Assembly: GCF_018771565.1 (NCBI RefSeq)
Contig: NZ_CP076326.1
Span: 2,728,001 to 2,792,000, forward strand
Length of the DNA: 64,000 bases
Direction: 5' to 3'
Source of the DNA: Thermoflexus hugenholtzii
GTDB taxonomy: Bacteria; Chloroflexota; Anaerolineae; Thermoflexales; Thermoflexaceae
Below the pieces are notes generated by a model. It did no database searches. It saw only the letters and a list, made by a program, of their open reading frames with translations, and had not been told where the DNA came from. Positions 16,389 to 24,838 of this stretch are shown here, piece after piece (positions within the stretch are counted from its first letter, which is position 1; each line of letters begins with the position of its first letter). Both the position numbers and the translations under genes were made by a program.

Positions 16389-17744
16389 ATGGGGATGCGG
16401 TGGATTGCAATGCTTTCGGCGCTCCTGTTGCTGTTCGGGTGGGCAACCAGCCGACCCAGCCCCGTCGCTGCCCAGGGCCAGGATCAGTGTGATGACAGCT
16501 GGAACCCCGCTTGCTTGGACCTTGAGATCCGTCAGACGCAGGACTTGGGGGCTTCGGGGCGGGAGGCGCGGCGGTGCACCGGGACCACCCGCATCGGGGT
16601 GATCCTTCCCGGCTCCGGGCCCAATTCCTGCGTCGAGGCCCAGGCAGAGATCGACTGCGCCGGCCACGTCCAGATCACCCACCGCTTCGGCGAAGGCCCC
16701 GACTTCTGCCCCACCGCCAACGTCGCCTGGAAAACCTACTGCCTGGAGAACCCCACCCTGGGCTCCGGCGTCGGGGACAGCGCCGGCGCCTGCGCCTGGC
16801 GGGACTACTACGGCCAGACCATCCGCCTGAAGGTCCAGGTCCCACCCCACCGCTTCCGGGTCACCCCCTACCCCGTCGGCTTCGTCGCCCGGGAGGACCC
16901 CTGGGGGGTCTTCCGCCCCACCGCCCGCCTGGTCTGGGAGGAGCCCCCCTGGCCCCAATCCGCCGACTCCGGCTGGCGCCTGTGGACCTGGGGCGGAAGC
17001 CGCGGCCCCGGCGCCGCCCCCTTCCCCTGCGGGATGCGCGAGGCGGAACTGCTGGCCCACCAGGTCCCCGCCGGCACCGCCTGCCTGCGCCTCCAGCTCT
17101 GGACCGCCCCCGGCGGCTTCCAGCAGGACGCCAGCGGGATGATGGAGGCCGTCCTCCTGCCCGGTCTCCTGCAGTTCCCCGCCGCCGGCCTGGACGCCGA
17201 GGTGGCCCCCGGACGGGAGGTGGCGATCAACTTCCCCTACGCCTCCCATCCGGCCACCGGCCAGGTGAGCGAGGTGGCCTTCGGGGATCGGACGCTGCCC
17301 GCCTTCAACGGCTACTTCCAGCGGGGATGGCCCGTGCGCCTGCGGGTCGACAAAAAGACCGTGCGGGACGTCACCGGAACCCGCGCGATCTGCGAGCCCC
17401 TGCCCCGGGCGTGGTGGGGGGAGATGGACTGCTGGACCGATCCCCCCGTCGTGGCCCCGGGCCGAAGGCGGACGGAGACCTACGTGGCCCGCAAGGAGTG
17501 GGTCCTGGAGGAGGCGCGGGATGGGGTCCTGGATCTGACCCTGGAGCCCTTCGGTCGGCCCTATGCGCATCTGCATCCAGATCGGGGGCAGGTGCAGGGG
17601 CCGGAGGGGAAGGCGTGGTGGATCCCCCTGGTGTGGCGGGGGAAGATCCCCTGGCTGTATCTGCCCCTGGCGGTGCGGGAGGGGCAGGGGGTGGTGTGCT
17701 CCGACCCCACCTGCGGCGGCTACGTGAACTGGAACACACCCTAA
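16389..17744 (+). CDS. Secreted cysteine-containing protein of unknown function
   Basis: A 451-aa exported protein. The signal peptide runs to about residue 29 (LLLLFGWATSRPSPVAAQ). The mature N-terminal half has many cysteines (for example DQCDDSWNPACLD, SCVEAQAEIDC, FCPT), suggesting disulfides. No C-terminal anchor is visible, and I recognise no domain. Its position between pseudopilins and the prepilin peptidase makes a pilus-tip adhesin or accessory surface protein plausible, without direct evidence. Confidence 0.7.
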   Translation: MGMRWIAMLSALLLLFGWATSRPSPVAAQGQDQCDDSWNPACLDLEIRQTQDLGASGREARRCTGTTRIGVILPGSGPNSCVEAQAEIDCAGHVQITHRFGEGPDFCPTANVAWKTYCLENPTLGSGVGDSAGACAWRDYYGQTIRLKVQVPPHRFRVTPYPVGFVAREDPWGVFRPTARLVWEEPPWPQSADSGWRLWTWGGSRGPGAAPFPCGMREAELLAHQVPAGTACLRLQLWTAPGGFQQDASGMMEAVLLPGLLQFPAAGLDAEVAPGREVAINFPYASHPATGQVSEVAFGDRTLPAFNGYFQRGWPVRLRVDKKTVRDVTGTRAICEPLPRAWWGEMDCWTDPPVVAPGRRRTETYVARKEWVLEEARDGVLDLTLEPFGRPYAHLHPDRGQVQGPEGKAWWIPLVWRGKIPWLYLPLAVREGQGVVCSDPTCGGYVNWNTP

Positions 17745-17760
17745 GCGGAGCGGTCTCTGG

Positions 17761-18207
17761 ATGAGCGAGCTCACCGAGGGCATGCGCTTGGCGTTCCTTA
17801 CGGTGATGGTCCCTGGGATGCTCTGGGTGGATCGGCGGTGGGATCGGCCGGAGGGGCGGATCCCGGCACCGATCGCCCTCACCGTGTTGGGAGCCGGGTT
17901 GGGCTTGGCCCTGATCACACGGGACTGGACGGGCTTGATCCTGTGGCCCGCTTTCTTCTTGGGCTGGCGGGCCGGTGGGGTCGGCGCAGGGGATGCCAAG
18001 GTCTGGATGGGGCTGGCGGCGGCAGGCGGGATCGGGCCTTCGGCGGTGGGTCTGGTGGCCCTGGTGGCGCTGGCCCGCCTGCGGGCCTGGCGGATGGGCT
18101 GGGGATGGCGGGCGGGGCTCGCCCCGCGCGTGCGCGTCCCCATGTCGGCCCCAACCGCCGGCTGGGCGCTGGCGGCCGCCCTGACCCGGATCGCTTTCGG
18201 AGGATAA
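17761..18207 (+). CDS. tadV: Prepilin peptidase (TadV/CpaA type)
   Basis: A 148-aa aspartyl membrane protease of the A24 family that cuts the leaders of Flp and TadE-like pilins. The catalytic GxGD motif is GAGDAK with Asp78; the first aspartate is Asp24 or Asp28 in VDRRWDRPEGRIP. It has several hydrophobic segments and lacks the N-terminal methylase domain of PilD, as in TadV/CpaA. Confidence 0.88.
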   Translation: MSELTEGMRLAFLTVMVPGMLWVDRRWDRPEGRIPAPIALTVLGAGLGLALITRDWTGLILWPAFFLGWRAGGVGAGDAKVWMGLAAAGGIGPSAVGLVALVALARLRAWRMGWGWRAGLAPRVRVPMSAPTAGWALAAALTRIAFGG

Positions 18208-18219
18208 AGGCGACAGGGC

Positions 18220-19773
18220 ATGGAGCGACGGGACGAGATGTTCAGAGATGTCACGCGGAGCAAGAGAATCCTCCTGTTATTCGTCCTCATTGGGGGGATC
18301 ACCCGATTGCTCCCGGTGGTTCCTTCCTCCGTCCGGGCCCAGTCGGGCTGGGTCGACGTGTTCTTCGACGACTTCAACGGGAACACCGGGTGGAGCATCT
18401 ACCAGTTCGGAGGCGGGGATGAGATCGCCTTTTCATCAGACGGCGGGGCAACGGTGATCCGGGCCGACAACGCCTCCGCGGACGGCCCGGGGCGGGACGA
18501 TTACTCCGGCTTCGCTGCCCGCTCCGTCTCCATCCCCGCCGCCTACTCCGACTATGCCGTCGAGGTCCGCCTGCGCTTCCCCGAGCGCACGCCATTCGGA
18601 ATGCTGCTCTCCGTGGGGACCGGCACGCCGGCCGGCTGCTCCGGCGGCGCTTACTGGTCCTTCGTGGAGGACATCCTGCGGATCCACGCCAACAGCAGCG
18701 GCGCCCAGGTGGCGGTCTTCGAGGGGGACGTTTACGCTCCGCCGTCGCCGGAGGCCTTCTTCACGGTCCGGCTGGAGGTCTACGGCTCCTCCGGGATATG
18801 GATGCTCCTGATGGATGGAACGCCGCGGGCCTCGGGGGCGATCCCGCCGGGGGCGGGGCGGCCCGGGGGGATCCACATCGGCAACTACCGTTATGGGTGT
18901 GCCTTCTGGGGGAACTGGACCAGCCTGCACGTGGACTACGTGCGGATCCAGGGCTATGCGGCGCCCACCCCGACCGCGACATGGACGCCCACGCCGACGC
19001 CGACCTTCACGCCGTCGCCCACGCCCACGGATACGCCTACTCCTACGCCTACAAACACGCCGACTCCCACGCCCACCAACACGCCCACGCCGACGCCTAC
19101 AACGACGAACACGCCTACTCCCACGCCTACGGATACGCCGACCCCCACGCCGACGAACACGCCGACGCCTGCGGCAACGCCGACCTCCACCTTCGCGCCG
19201 CCTCCGCCTCCGCCGCCGCCCACGGAGACGCCAACGTCCACGCCGACGGCCACGAGGACGTCCGCTCCGACGCGGACCCGCACGCCGACGCCGACCCCGG
19301 TGCCCACGGAGACGCCCCTGCCTTCGCCCACGCCGACGGCGACGGGGACGCCGACGCCGACGCCGTCCCCTCCGCCCGCGCCGGCGCCGACGCCTTCGGC
19401 GATCTGGGGGATCGTCTTCCTGGACCGGGATGGGGACGGCCGGCTGGACCCCGACGAGCCCGGGATCCCGGGGGCTGTGGTGCAGGTGGAGGAGCAGATC
19501 CGGATCACCGGGCCCGACGGGCGCTTCCTGCTGCCGCCCGGCTCAAAGGCAGCGCTTTTGCGCCTTCCGGTTGCGGGGCGGCTGACGGTGGCGGACGGGG
19601 TGGTGTTCGGGGTGCAGCCCCTGCGGCGGCCCCGGTGGCTGCTGGGGCTGGGGGTGGGGATGCTGCTGCTGGCGCTTTCCTGGGCCTTCAATCCCTGGGC
19701 GCGGGAGCTGCGGCGGCTTTCGGAAGACCTGAAGGGGCTGGCGAAGTTCTTTCTAAAGGCATTCCACGAATGA
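18220..19773 (+). CDS. Surface protein: lectin-like domain, PT stalk, SdrB-like domain, C-terminal anchor
   Basis: A 517-aa modular surface protein. A hydrophobic signal segment lies at about 15-37. Residues about 43-245 form a beta-rich domain resembling concanavalin A-like/LamG domains (FFDDFNG..., then [12 protein letters not shown]). Residues about 247-390 are a Pro-Thr stalk. Next comes a short SdrB-like domain: [20 protein letters not shown] with its DxDGDG calcium-type loop, then GAVV and GPDGRFLL. A transmembrane helix ([18 protein letters not shown]) and a basic/amphipathic tail follow. The stalk presumably holds the lectin-like domain away from the membrane in a cell without an outer membrane. 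The gene is inside the Tad/EssC run; it could be an adhesin. Confidence 0.8.
   Translation: MERRDEMFRDVTRSKRILLLFVLIGGITRLLPVVPSSVRAQSGWVDVFFDDFNGNTGWSIYQFGGGDEIAFSSDGGATVIRADNASADGPGRDDYSGFAARSVSIPAAYSDYAVEVRLRFPERTPFGMLLSVGTGTPAGCSGGAYWSFVEDILRIHANSSGAQVAVFEGDVYAPPSPEAFFTVRLEVYGSSGIWMLLMDGTPRASGAIPPGAGRPGGIHIGNYRYGCAFWGNWTSLHVDYVRIQGYAAPTPTATWTPTPTPTFTPSPTPTDTPTPTPTNTPTPTPTNTPTPTPTTTNTPTPTPTDTPTPTPTNTPTPAATPTSTFAPPPPPPPPTETPTSTPTATRTSAPTRTRTPTPTPVPTETPLPSPTPTATGTPTPTPSPPPAPAPTPSAIWGIVFLDRDGDGRLDPDEPGIPGAVVQVEEQIRITGPDGRFLLPPGSKAALLRLPVAGRLTVADGVVFGVQPLRRPRWLLGLGVGMLLLALSWAFNPWARELRRLSEDLKGLAKFFLKAFHE
18958..19392 (+). repeat. Pro-Thr coding repeat
   Basis: A low-complexity stretch of ACGCC/ACGCCGACG-type units encoding repeated PTPT, with short breaks. 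It forms the stalk of the surface protein. The repeat keeps frame throughout, so it is coding and not a non-coding satellite. Confidence 0.85.
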
Positions 19774-19782
19774 TTCGTGTGG
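19764..19782. repeat. Dispersed palindrome, copy 1 (CCACGAATGATTCGTGTGG)
   Basis: A core of CACGAAT and ATTCGTG is a perfect inverted repeat around one G. It overlaps the stop codon of the surface-protein gene. Close relatives lie at 32730-32748 and 34686-34703, each just past a CDS stop. Confidence 0.5.
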
Positions 19783-19807
19783 CACCTTCGATTCGGGGAG
19801 GCGCGCG

Positions 19808-20347
19808 ATGACCGAGGGGGATCTGGCTCTGGGGATGCTGCTAATTTTCGGCTTTGCCCTGCTGGGGTTGGCCACCACGTGGGGCTGGGCCCGGAACGCC
19901 CGGGAGACGCGGCGGATCCGGGAGGCGCTGGAGGCCTGGGCGCTGCAGGAGCTGGCCCGCCGGCGGGAGCAGGAGGCCCGGGAGATCCGGCCGCCGGAGG
20001 ACCTGCGGGGGTATCTGGCGGATCTGCTGGCCCGGGCCGGGATGGAGGGGGTGCGGGTGCAGGAGGTGACGCCGCTTCCGGGAGGTCCGGGCTTCCGGGT
20101 GATTGCGGACGGGAAGGCCTGGATCCTTTCGCCACATCCGCCGGGGCGGGGGGAGGGGGTCGTCCTGGATGCGCTCACCACGGGGGACCGATGGGCGGCG
20201 GAGCGGCTGCGGCGGGCCCGGATGGCGGCCGAGCCCGGCCTGGCCGTCCCGCCCACGGAGCGCTGGTGGCTGGCGCCGGAGATCCGGACCTTCGCGCCCC
20301 GGCGCAACGGACGGCGGTTTTCCATCCCCTTCACGCTGCCGCGGTAG
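19808..20347 (+). CDS. Small single-pass membrane protein of unknown function
   Basis: A 179-aa protein with an N-terminal transmembrane helix (LALGMLLIFGFALLGLATTW), a charged coiled segment rich in Arg/Glu (about 28-60) and a mixed cytoplasmic domain. I recognise no family. It lies between the surface protein and the EssC-like ATPase. A single-pass accessory subunit of the secretion machine (the role EssA/EssB-type proteins play elsewhere) is possible, but there is no sequence similarity I can point to. Confidence 0.65.
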   Translation: MTEGDLALGMLLIFGFALLGLATTWGWARNARETRRIREALEAWALQELARRREQEAREIRPPEDLRGYLADLLARAGMEGVRVQEVTPLPGGPGFRVIADGKAWILSPHPPGRGEGVVLDALTTGDRWAAERLRRARMAAEPGLAVPPTERWWLAPEIRTFAPRRNGRRFSIPFTLPR

Positions 20348-20435
20348 ACCTCCCGGAGATGAGGGAAGCGGGGGAGCGAGGGAGCCAGGAGCGTTCGCCT
20401 CCGCACCTTTCCAGGATCTTGAAGGAGAAGGCTTT

Positions 20436-23400
20436 ATGGGCTGGGTGGAGCGGGATGGGAAAGAGATGCTGGACCCGGAGGCCCCGGTGCAGCGGATCTG
20501 GCCGGGGTTGCGGCGGTTGCCGGCGACCCCGATGGGCCTCCCGGAGCCTCCGGAGCTCCCTTCGGTGCCTCGGGCCCCCGAGCGGCCGCCTTTCTACCTC
20601 CACGCCCCCTGGGCGCTGATGGCGCTGGTCTACGGGCTGGTCGGCCCCCTGACCGGTATGCGATCCAGCTGGGTCTCGCTGCTCTTCCTCCCTCTGGCCC
20701 TGGGCTCCTCCTTCCTGGCCGCCGAGATCCAGCACCGGTGGAGTCTCTCCCGATATCGCCGGGAGCTTCAGGAGACCCTGGCCCGCTCAGAGCGGCGGCT
20801 TCGTTGTTTCCTCGAAGGAGTGGAGGCATGGCGTCAGGCAATGGAGGCCTGGGAGCGCACGCTCTTCCCTCCGTGGGAAGATCTGGAGGCCCGGCTGCGA
20901 AGCGGATCCGATCTCTGGTTCCGCCGGCCGGAGGATCCCGATTTCCTGCACGTCCGGCTGGGGCTTACCACCGAACCGCTCCGTCCCCCTCAAGGGCGCT
21001 GGTCCTCGCTGGACCCTGAGGAGGTGCCGCCGCCGTTGCGAGGGGCCGCTCACGCCGTCCGGTCGATTGCAGAGATGCGCCGGGAGGTCCCCCTCGGGCT
21101 GGACCTCCGCCGCCCGGCAGTGCTTCGGGTTTTCCCGGGACAGGAGGGAATCCTCCGGCGGATCCTCCTGGAGGTGGCGCTTGCCCATTCCCCCAGCGAG
21201 GTGGGGCTCTTCGCCGCCCTCGCCGATCCGGAATGGTCCTTCCTGCGCTGGCTGCCCCACACCGGGGAGGAACGGGAGGGATGGGCGGATGGACCCGCCG
21301 CGGTCCGGGAGCGGATCTTCGAAGAGTTCTATCGCCGACGGGGACGGGGAGAAGGGATCCTCCCTCGCATTCTGCTGTTGCTGGACGCGGACGCGCTGGG
21401 GGATCCCCGGCTGGGGGAGCTGCTCCGGGAGGGCCCTGTCCGGGGCATCCACCCGGTTTTGATCCTTTCGCCGGGGGAGCCGGTGCCGGGGGAGGTGCGA
21501 ACCGAAGCTGTCCTGTTCCCCGGGGGTGGGATCTGGATCTCCCATCGGGATGGGGGGCCGCAGGAGGGACGGGATCCCGGGCCTTTTCTGACCGCGGGGC
21601 ACGCGGAGGCCCTTGCCCGGCGGTTGGCCTCGCTGCGTCCGATGGGCATGCGTCCCTCGCCCCGTCCGGTGCCTGCCCCCGCCCTGTGGGGGATCCAAGC
21701 GCGGGAGACGGCGCCGGAGGATATCCAGCGCCTCCGGGCCCTTCGCGGAAAGGCCCCCTCCCTGGCGGTCCCGCTCGGAACTGAGGAAAGCGGGGAGCCC
21801 TTTGTGCTGGATCTGCACGACCGCGCCCACGGCCCCCATGCGATGGTGATCGGGGCCACCGGGTCCGGCAAAAGCGAGGCCCTGCGCACCCTGGCCCTGG
21901 CGCTGGCCCTCCACTTCCCCCCGGAGCGGGTGCAGCTGCTGTTCATCGACTTCAAAGGGGGCGGGGCCTTCGCGCCCCTGGAGGGGCTGCCCCACTGCGT
22001 GGGGCTGCTCTCCAACCTGGACGCCCGGGAGGCCGCCCGGGCCCTGCGGACCCTGGAGGGGGAGCTGGACCGGCGGCAGCGGGTCCTGGCCGCGCGCGGG
22101 GCGGATCATGCCGACCAGATTGGGCTGCCGCATCTGGTGGTGATGGCCGACGAGTTCGCGGAGATGCTGGAGGCGATCCCGGACGGGATGGCCCGCATGA
22201 TCCGCCTGGCCCGGCTGGGCCGCAGCCTCGGGATGCATCTGGTGCTGGCCACCCAGCGGCTGGGGAGCGCGGTGCCGGCGGATCTGCGGGCGAACCTTCG
22301 GGTGCGGATCGCCCTGCGCTGCGAGACCCCGGACGAATCCGCCGCGGTGATCGGGCGGCCGGACGCGGCGTATCTGGTCGGCTCCGGGTGGGCCTTCGTC
22401 CAGGTCGGCCAGAACGAGGTGTTCCGGCGGATCCGGGTGGCCTATGTTTCGGGGCGGAGTCTCGGGGCCCGGGAGATCCTCTGGATGGACCCCGTGGATC
22501 CCGCCCGGCGGCTGCGGCGGGAGGTGATCGGCGGCGAGGCGCGGCGGGATCTGGACGTCCTGGTGGAGGCGCTCGCCCGGATGGACCCTCCGGCCCCGCG
22601 GCGGACGCCCCCGCCGCTGCCGGCCGATCCGGGCTTCCCGGAGGGGGAGGGGGAGCATGGGATCGGGATCGGGGTGGCGGACTACCCGGAGATCGGCGAG
22701 ATCCGCTGGATCTTCCTCACCCCCTCGGCGCCGGACTGGCGGCTGGTGGGGCAGGCGGGGACGGGGAAGACGGCGGCCCTGATGGCGGCGGCCGCCGCGG
22801 CCGCCCGGGCGGGCCGGCGGGTGGCGGTGGTGGATGGGGACGGCGGGTGGAAGGAGTGCCCATGGGTCCTTCGCGTTCTCCCCGAGGACCGGGAAGGGCT
22901 CCGCCGGTTGCTTCGAACGCTCTCCACCGATCCTTCCCCTACCGTTCTCGTTCTGGATGGCGTGGAGCGGATCCCGGAAGCGGCGATGGGGGAGCTGGAG
23001 CCGGGGCTGGAGGGCCTGACGGGACGGCCGGAGCTGTGGATCTGGACGGCCTCCCGCCGCGAGCTCCCCTTGCGTCCCTTGAGAGGCCGTCCGGCAGTTC
23101 GGGTGTTCCTCGCGCTGGATCCTCCGGAGTGGGAGGCCCTCATGGGGCGGCGCCCGATCCCGGAAGGTCCCTTTCAGGGCTGGCTGGCCGACGGAGAGGG
23201 GGGACGGGAGATCCGATTGCGACGGGCCATGGGGCCGCCGCCTCCTCCCGCTCCGCCGCTGGCCCGCTCCTGGCTCGGGCGGTGGTCGGAGCTCCCGCTC
23301 CCCACCCGCACGGAAGAGGGGTGGTGGTGGCCCCTGGGCTGGCGCGATCTCGACCTGGAGCCCATAAGCGTCCTGCTCTCCCCCCGTCGCCCGGCGTTGC

Positions 23401-23852
23401 GGATGGCCCCCGAGCTGGTGGCGGCCCTGGATCCCTTGCGGCGTTCCTTGTCCCGCGTGGCGGGCGCCGGGATCGCCCTTCGGACCTGGGATCCGGAGGG
23501 GGACCTGGAGGAGATCCCGGCGTTGAAAAGCCTCCCGGATCCCCAGAGTTTTCTGGAGGAGCTGGGGCGTCTGGAAGCGGAGGGGATCCCCTGGCTGGCG
23601 GTCCTCCCGGACACCGACACCTTCCGGATGCGCCTGGGTTATACCGGGGAGATCCCGCCTCCCCTTCGCCGGCCCCGCTGGGGCGCTTACCTCCTGGTCG
23701 GGCGAGAGCGCCTGGAGCTGCGGGCCTGGACGTTGAGCCGCTCCCCGGAGGAACGTCCCTCCCAACCGTCCATCGCAGCGGATCATCCCGGGCTGGCCTG
23801 GCTGAGCGCCCCCGGGGAGGGCGAATGGATATTGCTCCCATTGGGCGAATAG
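20436..23852 (+). CDS. EssC/EccC-like FtsK/SpoIIIE ATPase of a type VII-like secretion system
   Basis: A 1138-aa protein. Two hydrophobic segments lie at about 50-95 (ALMALVYGLVG, then LLFLPLALGSSFLAAEI) and are followed by a coiled region. The first FtsK domain has Walker A GATGSGKS at 473-480, a FIDFKGGGAF strand, Walker B VVMADEF with Asp572, and LVLATQRL, all very close to EssC. A second P-loop domain has GQAGTGKT at 772-779; a third, degenerate ATPase-like segment may end the protein. This twin-TM plus tandem-ATPase layout belongs to the motor of type VII (ESX/Ess) secretion and not to the DNA translocase FtsK, which has four TMs and a gamma domain. The start follows AAGGAGA. With the WXG-like genes at 7.7-9.5 kb it supports type VII-like export. 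No EsaA, EssB, EccB or EccD homologue is visible. Confidence 0.9.
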   Translation: MGWVERDGKEMLDPEAPVQRIWPGLRRLPATPMGLPEPPELPSVPRAPERPPFYLHAPWALMALVYGLVGPLTGMRSSWVSLLFLPLALGSSFLAAEIQHRWSLSRYRRELQETLARSERRLRCFLEGVEAWRQAMEAWERTLFPPWEDLEARLRSGSDLWFRRPEDPDFLHVRLGLTTEPLRPPQGRWSSLDPEEVPPPLRGAAHAVRSIAEMRREVPLGLDLRRPAVLRVFPGQEGILRRILLEVALAHSPSEVGLFAALADPEWSFLRWLPHTGEEREGWADGPAAVRERIFEEFYRRRGRGEGILPRILLLLDADALGDPRLGELLREGPVRGIHPVLILSPGEPVPGEVRTEAVLFPGGGIWISHRDGGPQEGRDPGPFLTAGHAEALARRLASLRPMGMRPSPRPVPAPALWGIQARETAPEDIQRLRALRGKAPSLAVPLGTEESGEPFVLDLHDRAHGPHAMVIGATGSGKSEALRTLALALALHFPPERVQLLFIDFKGGGAFAPLEGLPHCVGLLSNLDAREAARALRTLEGELDRRQRVLAARGADHADQIGLPHLVVMADEFAEMLEAIPDGMARMIRLARLGRSLGMHLVLATQRLGSAVPADLRANLRVRIALRCETPDESAAVIGRPDAAYLVGSGWAFVQVGQNEVFRRIRVAYVSGRSLGAREILWMDPVDPARRLRREVIGGEARRDLDVLVEALARMDPPAPRRTPPPLPADPGFPEGEGEHGIGIGVADYPEIGEIRWIFLTPSAPDWRLVGQAGTGKTAALMAAAAAAARAGRRVAVVDGDGGWKECPWVLRVLPEDREGLRRLLRTLSTDPSPTVLVLDGVERIPEAAMGELEPGLEGLTGRPELWIWTASRRELPLRPLRGRPAVRVFLALDPPEWEALMGRRPIPEGPFQGWLADGEGGREIRLRRAMGPPPPPAPPLARSWLGRWSELPLPTRTEEGWWWPLGWRDLDLEPISVLLSPRRPALRMAPELVAALDPLRRSLSRVAGAGIALRTWDPEGDLEEIPALKSLPDPQSFLEELGRLEAEGIPWLAVLPDTDTFRMRLGYTGEIPPPLRRPRWGAYLLVGRERLELRAWTLSRSPEERPSQPSIAADHPGLAWLSAPGEGEWILLPLGE

Positions 23853-23902
23853 CAAGCGTTTGGAGTCTCCCCGCCACGGAATTCGAGACTGCGGAGGAAA
23901 CG

Positions 23903-24838
23903 ATGCGAAGGATCCGACAGATGCTTCCCCTGTTAATCGGAGTCGGACTGGCCCTGGTCGTGGCCGTGATCGCCCGCACGTTCGCGACCATCGGGGTCCC
24001 CCGGACGGTGTCGGTGGCGGTCGCTGCGATCCCGCTGCACCCAGGCCGGGTGATCCAGGAAGGGGATTTGCGGACGGTCACGGCCTATGAGAGCCCCGCC
24101 CTCTCCGGGATGATCCGCGAAGAGGAGATGCGGGGGCTGGCAGGGGGGACGGTGGTGATGTTCGTCCCGGCGGGAGCCATGGTCCCACGGACCGCCATCG
24201 TCCCGCCCCGCCAGATCACCGCGCCGGGCCGCCTCTCGGCCCTTCTTCAGGAAGGCGAGCGGCTCATGGTCCTGTCGGTAGGCGGTCGGGTCAGCGGGCC
24301 GCCTGTGAGCGCCCTGCGTCCCGGGGACTGTATGGACCTTGTCGCTTTCTTCCGAGAGACAGGGGCGTCGACCAGGCCGGCCGCGTCCCTGAGCCCGGAG
24401 GAAGCCTCATCGCCCGCCTCCTCCCTTGCGGCGACCCAACCGATCACCCCACCGACCCGCCCGCTGGCGAAGTGGATCGCCCGGGTGGTGGTGCGCTCGG
24501 TGCTGGGGATCAGCGCGCCGTCGACGAGGTCGGAGGCCGGGGCAGTCGGCGGAGGCGGAGTGAGCGCTTCCGCATCCTCCGGCGGGTCCCCTCAGGTGCT
24601 GGTCGCCATCCCGGAGGCTGCGGCGGAGGGGATCGCTTACGTCCTGGGGTCCGCGGAGCAGGTGCATCTGCTGTTGGCCCCGCCGTGCGCCCGGGCGGAG
24701 ATTCTACCTTCCTCCGCCTTCTCCGAGGGGGACCTGCAGGAGTGGGTCCGATCCGGGCGGGCGGAGGCGGGGCCGCCGGCCTTCTTCCTCCCGATCTCCT
24801 CCACCCTGCCGACGAAGCCGAGCGGAGGTGCGCCATGA
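23903..24838 (+). CDS. cpaB: CpaB/RcpC-like Tad pilus protein with SAF domain
   Basis: A 311-aa protein: an N-terminal transmembrane helix (MLPLLIGVGLALVVAVIA), then a SAF-like domain (VSVAVAAIPLHPGRVIQEGDL...) and a longer Ser/Ala/Pro-rich region. CpaB/RcpC proteins are periplasmic Tad components that in diderms work with the secretin. Here no secretin is present. AGGAAACG precedes the start. The stop overlaps the tadZ-like start. Confidence 0.8.
   Translation: MRRIRQMLPLLIGVGLALVVAVIARTFATIGVPRTVSVAVAAIPLHPGRVIQEGDLRTVTAYESPALSGMIREEEMRGLAGGTVVMFVPAGAMVPRTAIVPPRQITAPGRLSALLQEGERLMVLSVGGRVSGPPVSALRPGDCMDLVAFFRETGASTRPAASLSPEEASSPASSLAATQPITPPTRPLAKWIARVVVRSVLGISAPSTRSEAGAVGGGGVSASASSGGSPQVLVAIPEAAAEGIAYVLGSAEQVHLLLAPPCARAEILPSSAFSEGDLQEWVRSGRAEAGPPAFFLPISSTLPTKPSGGAP

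Noticed and set aside
18958-19392. Possible CRISPR or minisatellite array
   Set aside because: The units are short, irregular and keep reading frame as Pro-Thr codons; no spacer structure.
20436-23852. Annotation as the cell-division DNA translocase FtsK
   Set aside because: Two rather than four N-terminal TMs, tandem P-loop domains, no C-terminal gamma domain, and WXG-like neighbours; EssC fits better.
20787-23855. A 1022-codon minus-strand frame
   Set aside because: Antisense to the EssC-like gene, Pro/Arg/Gly-rich with no recognisable domain.
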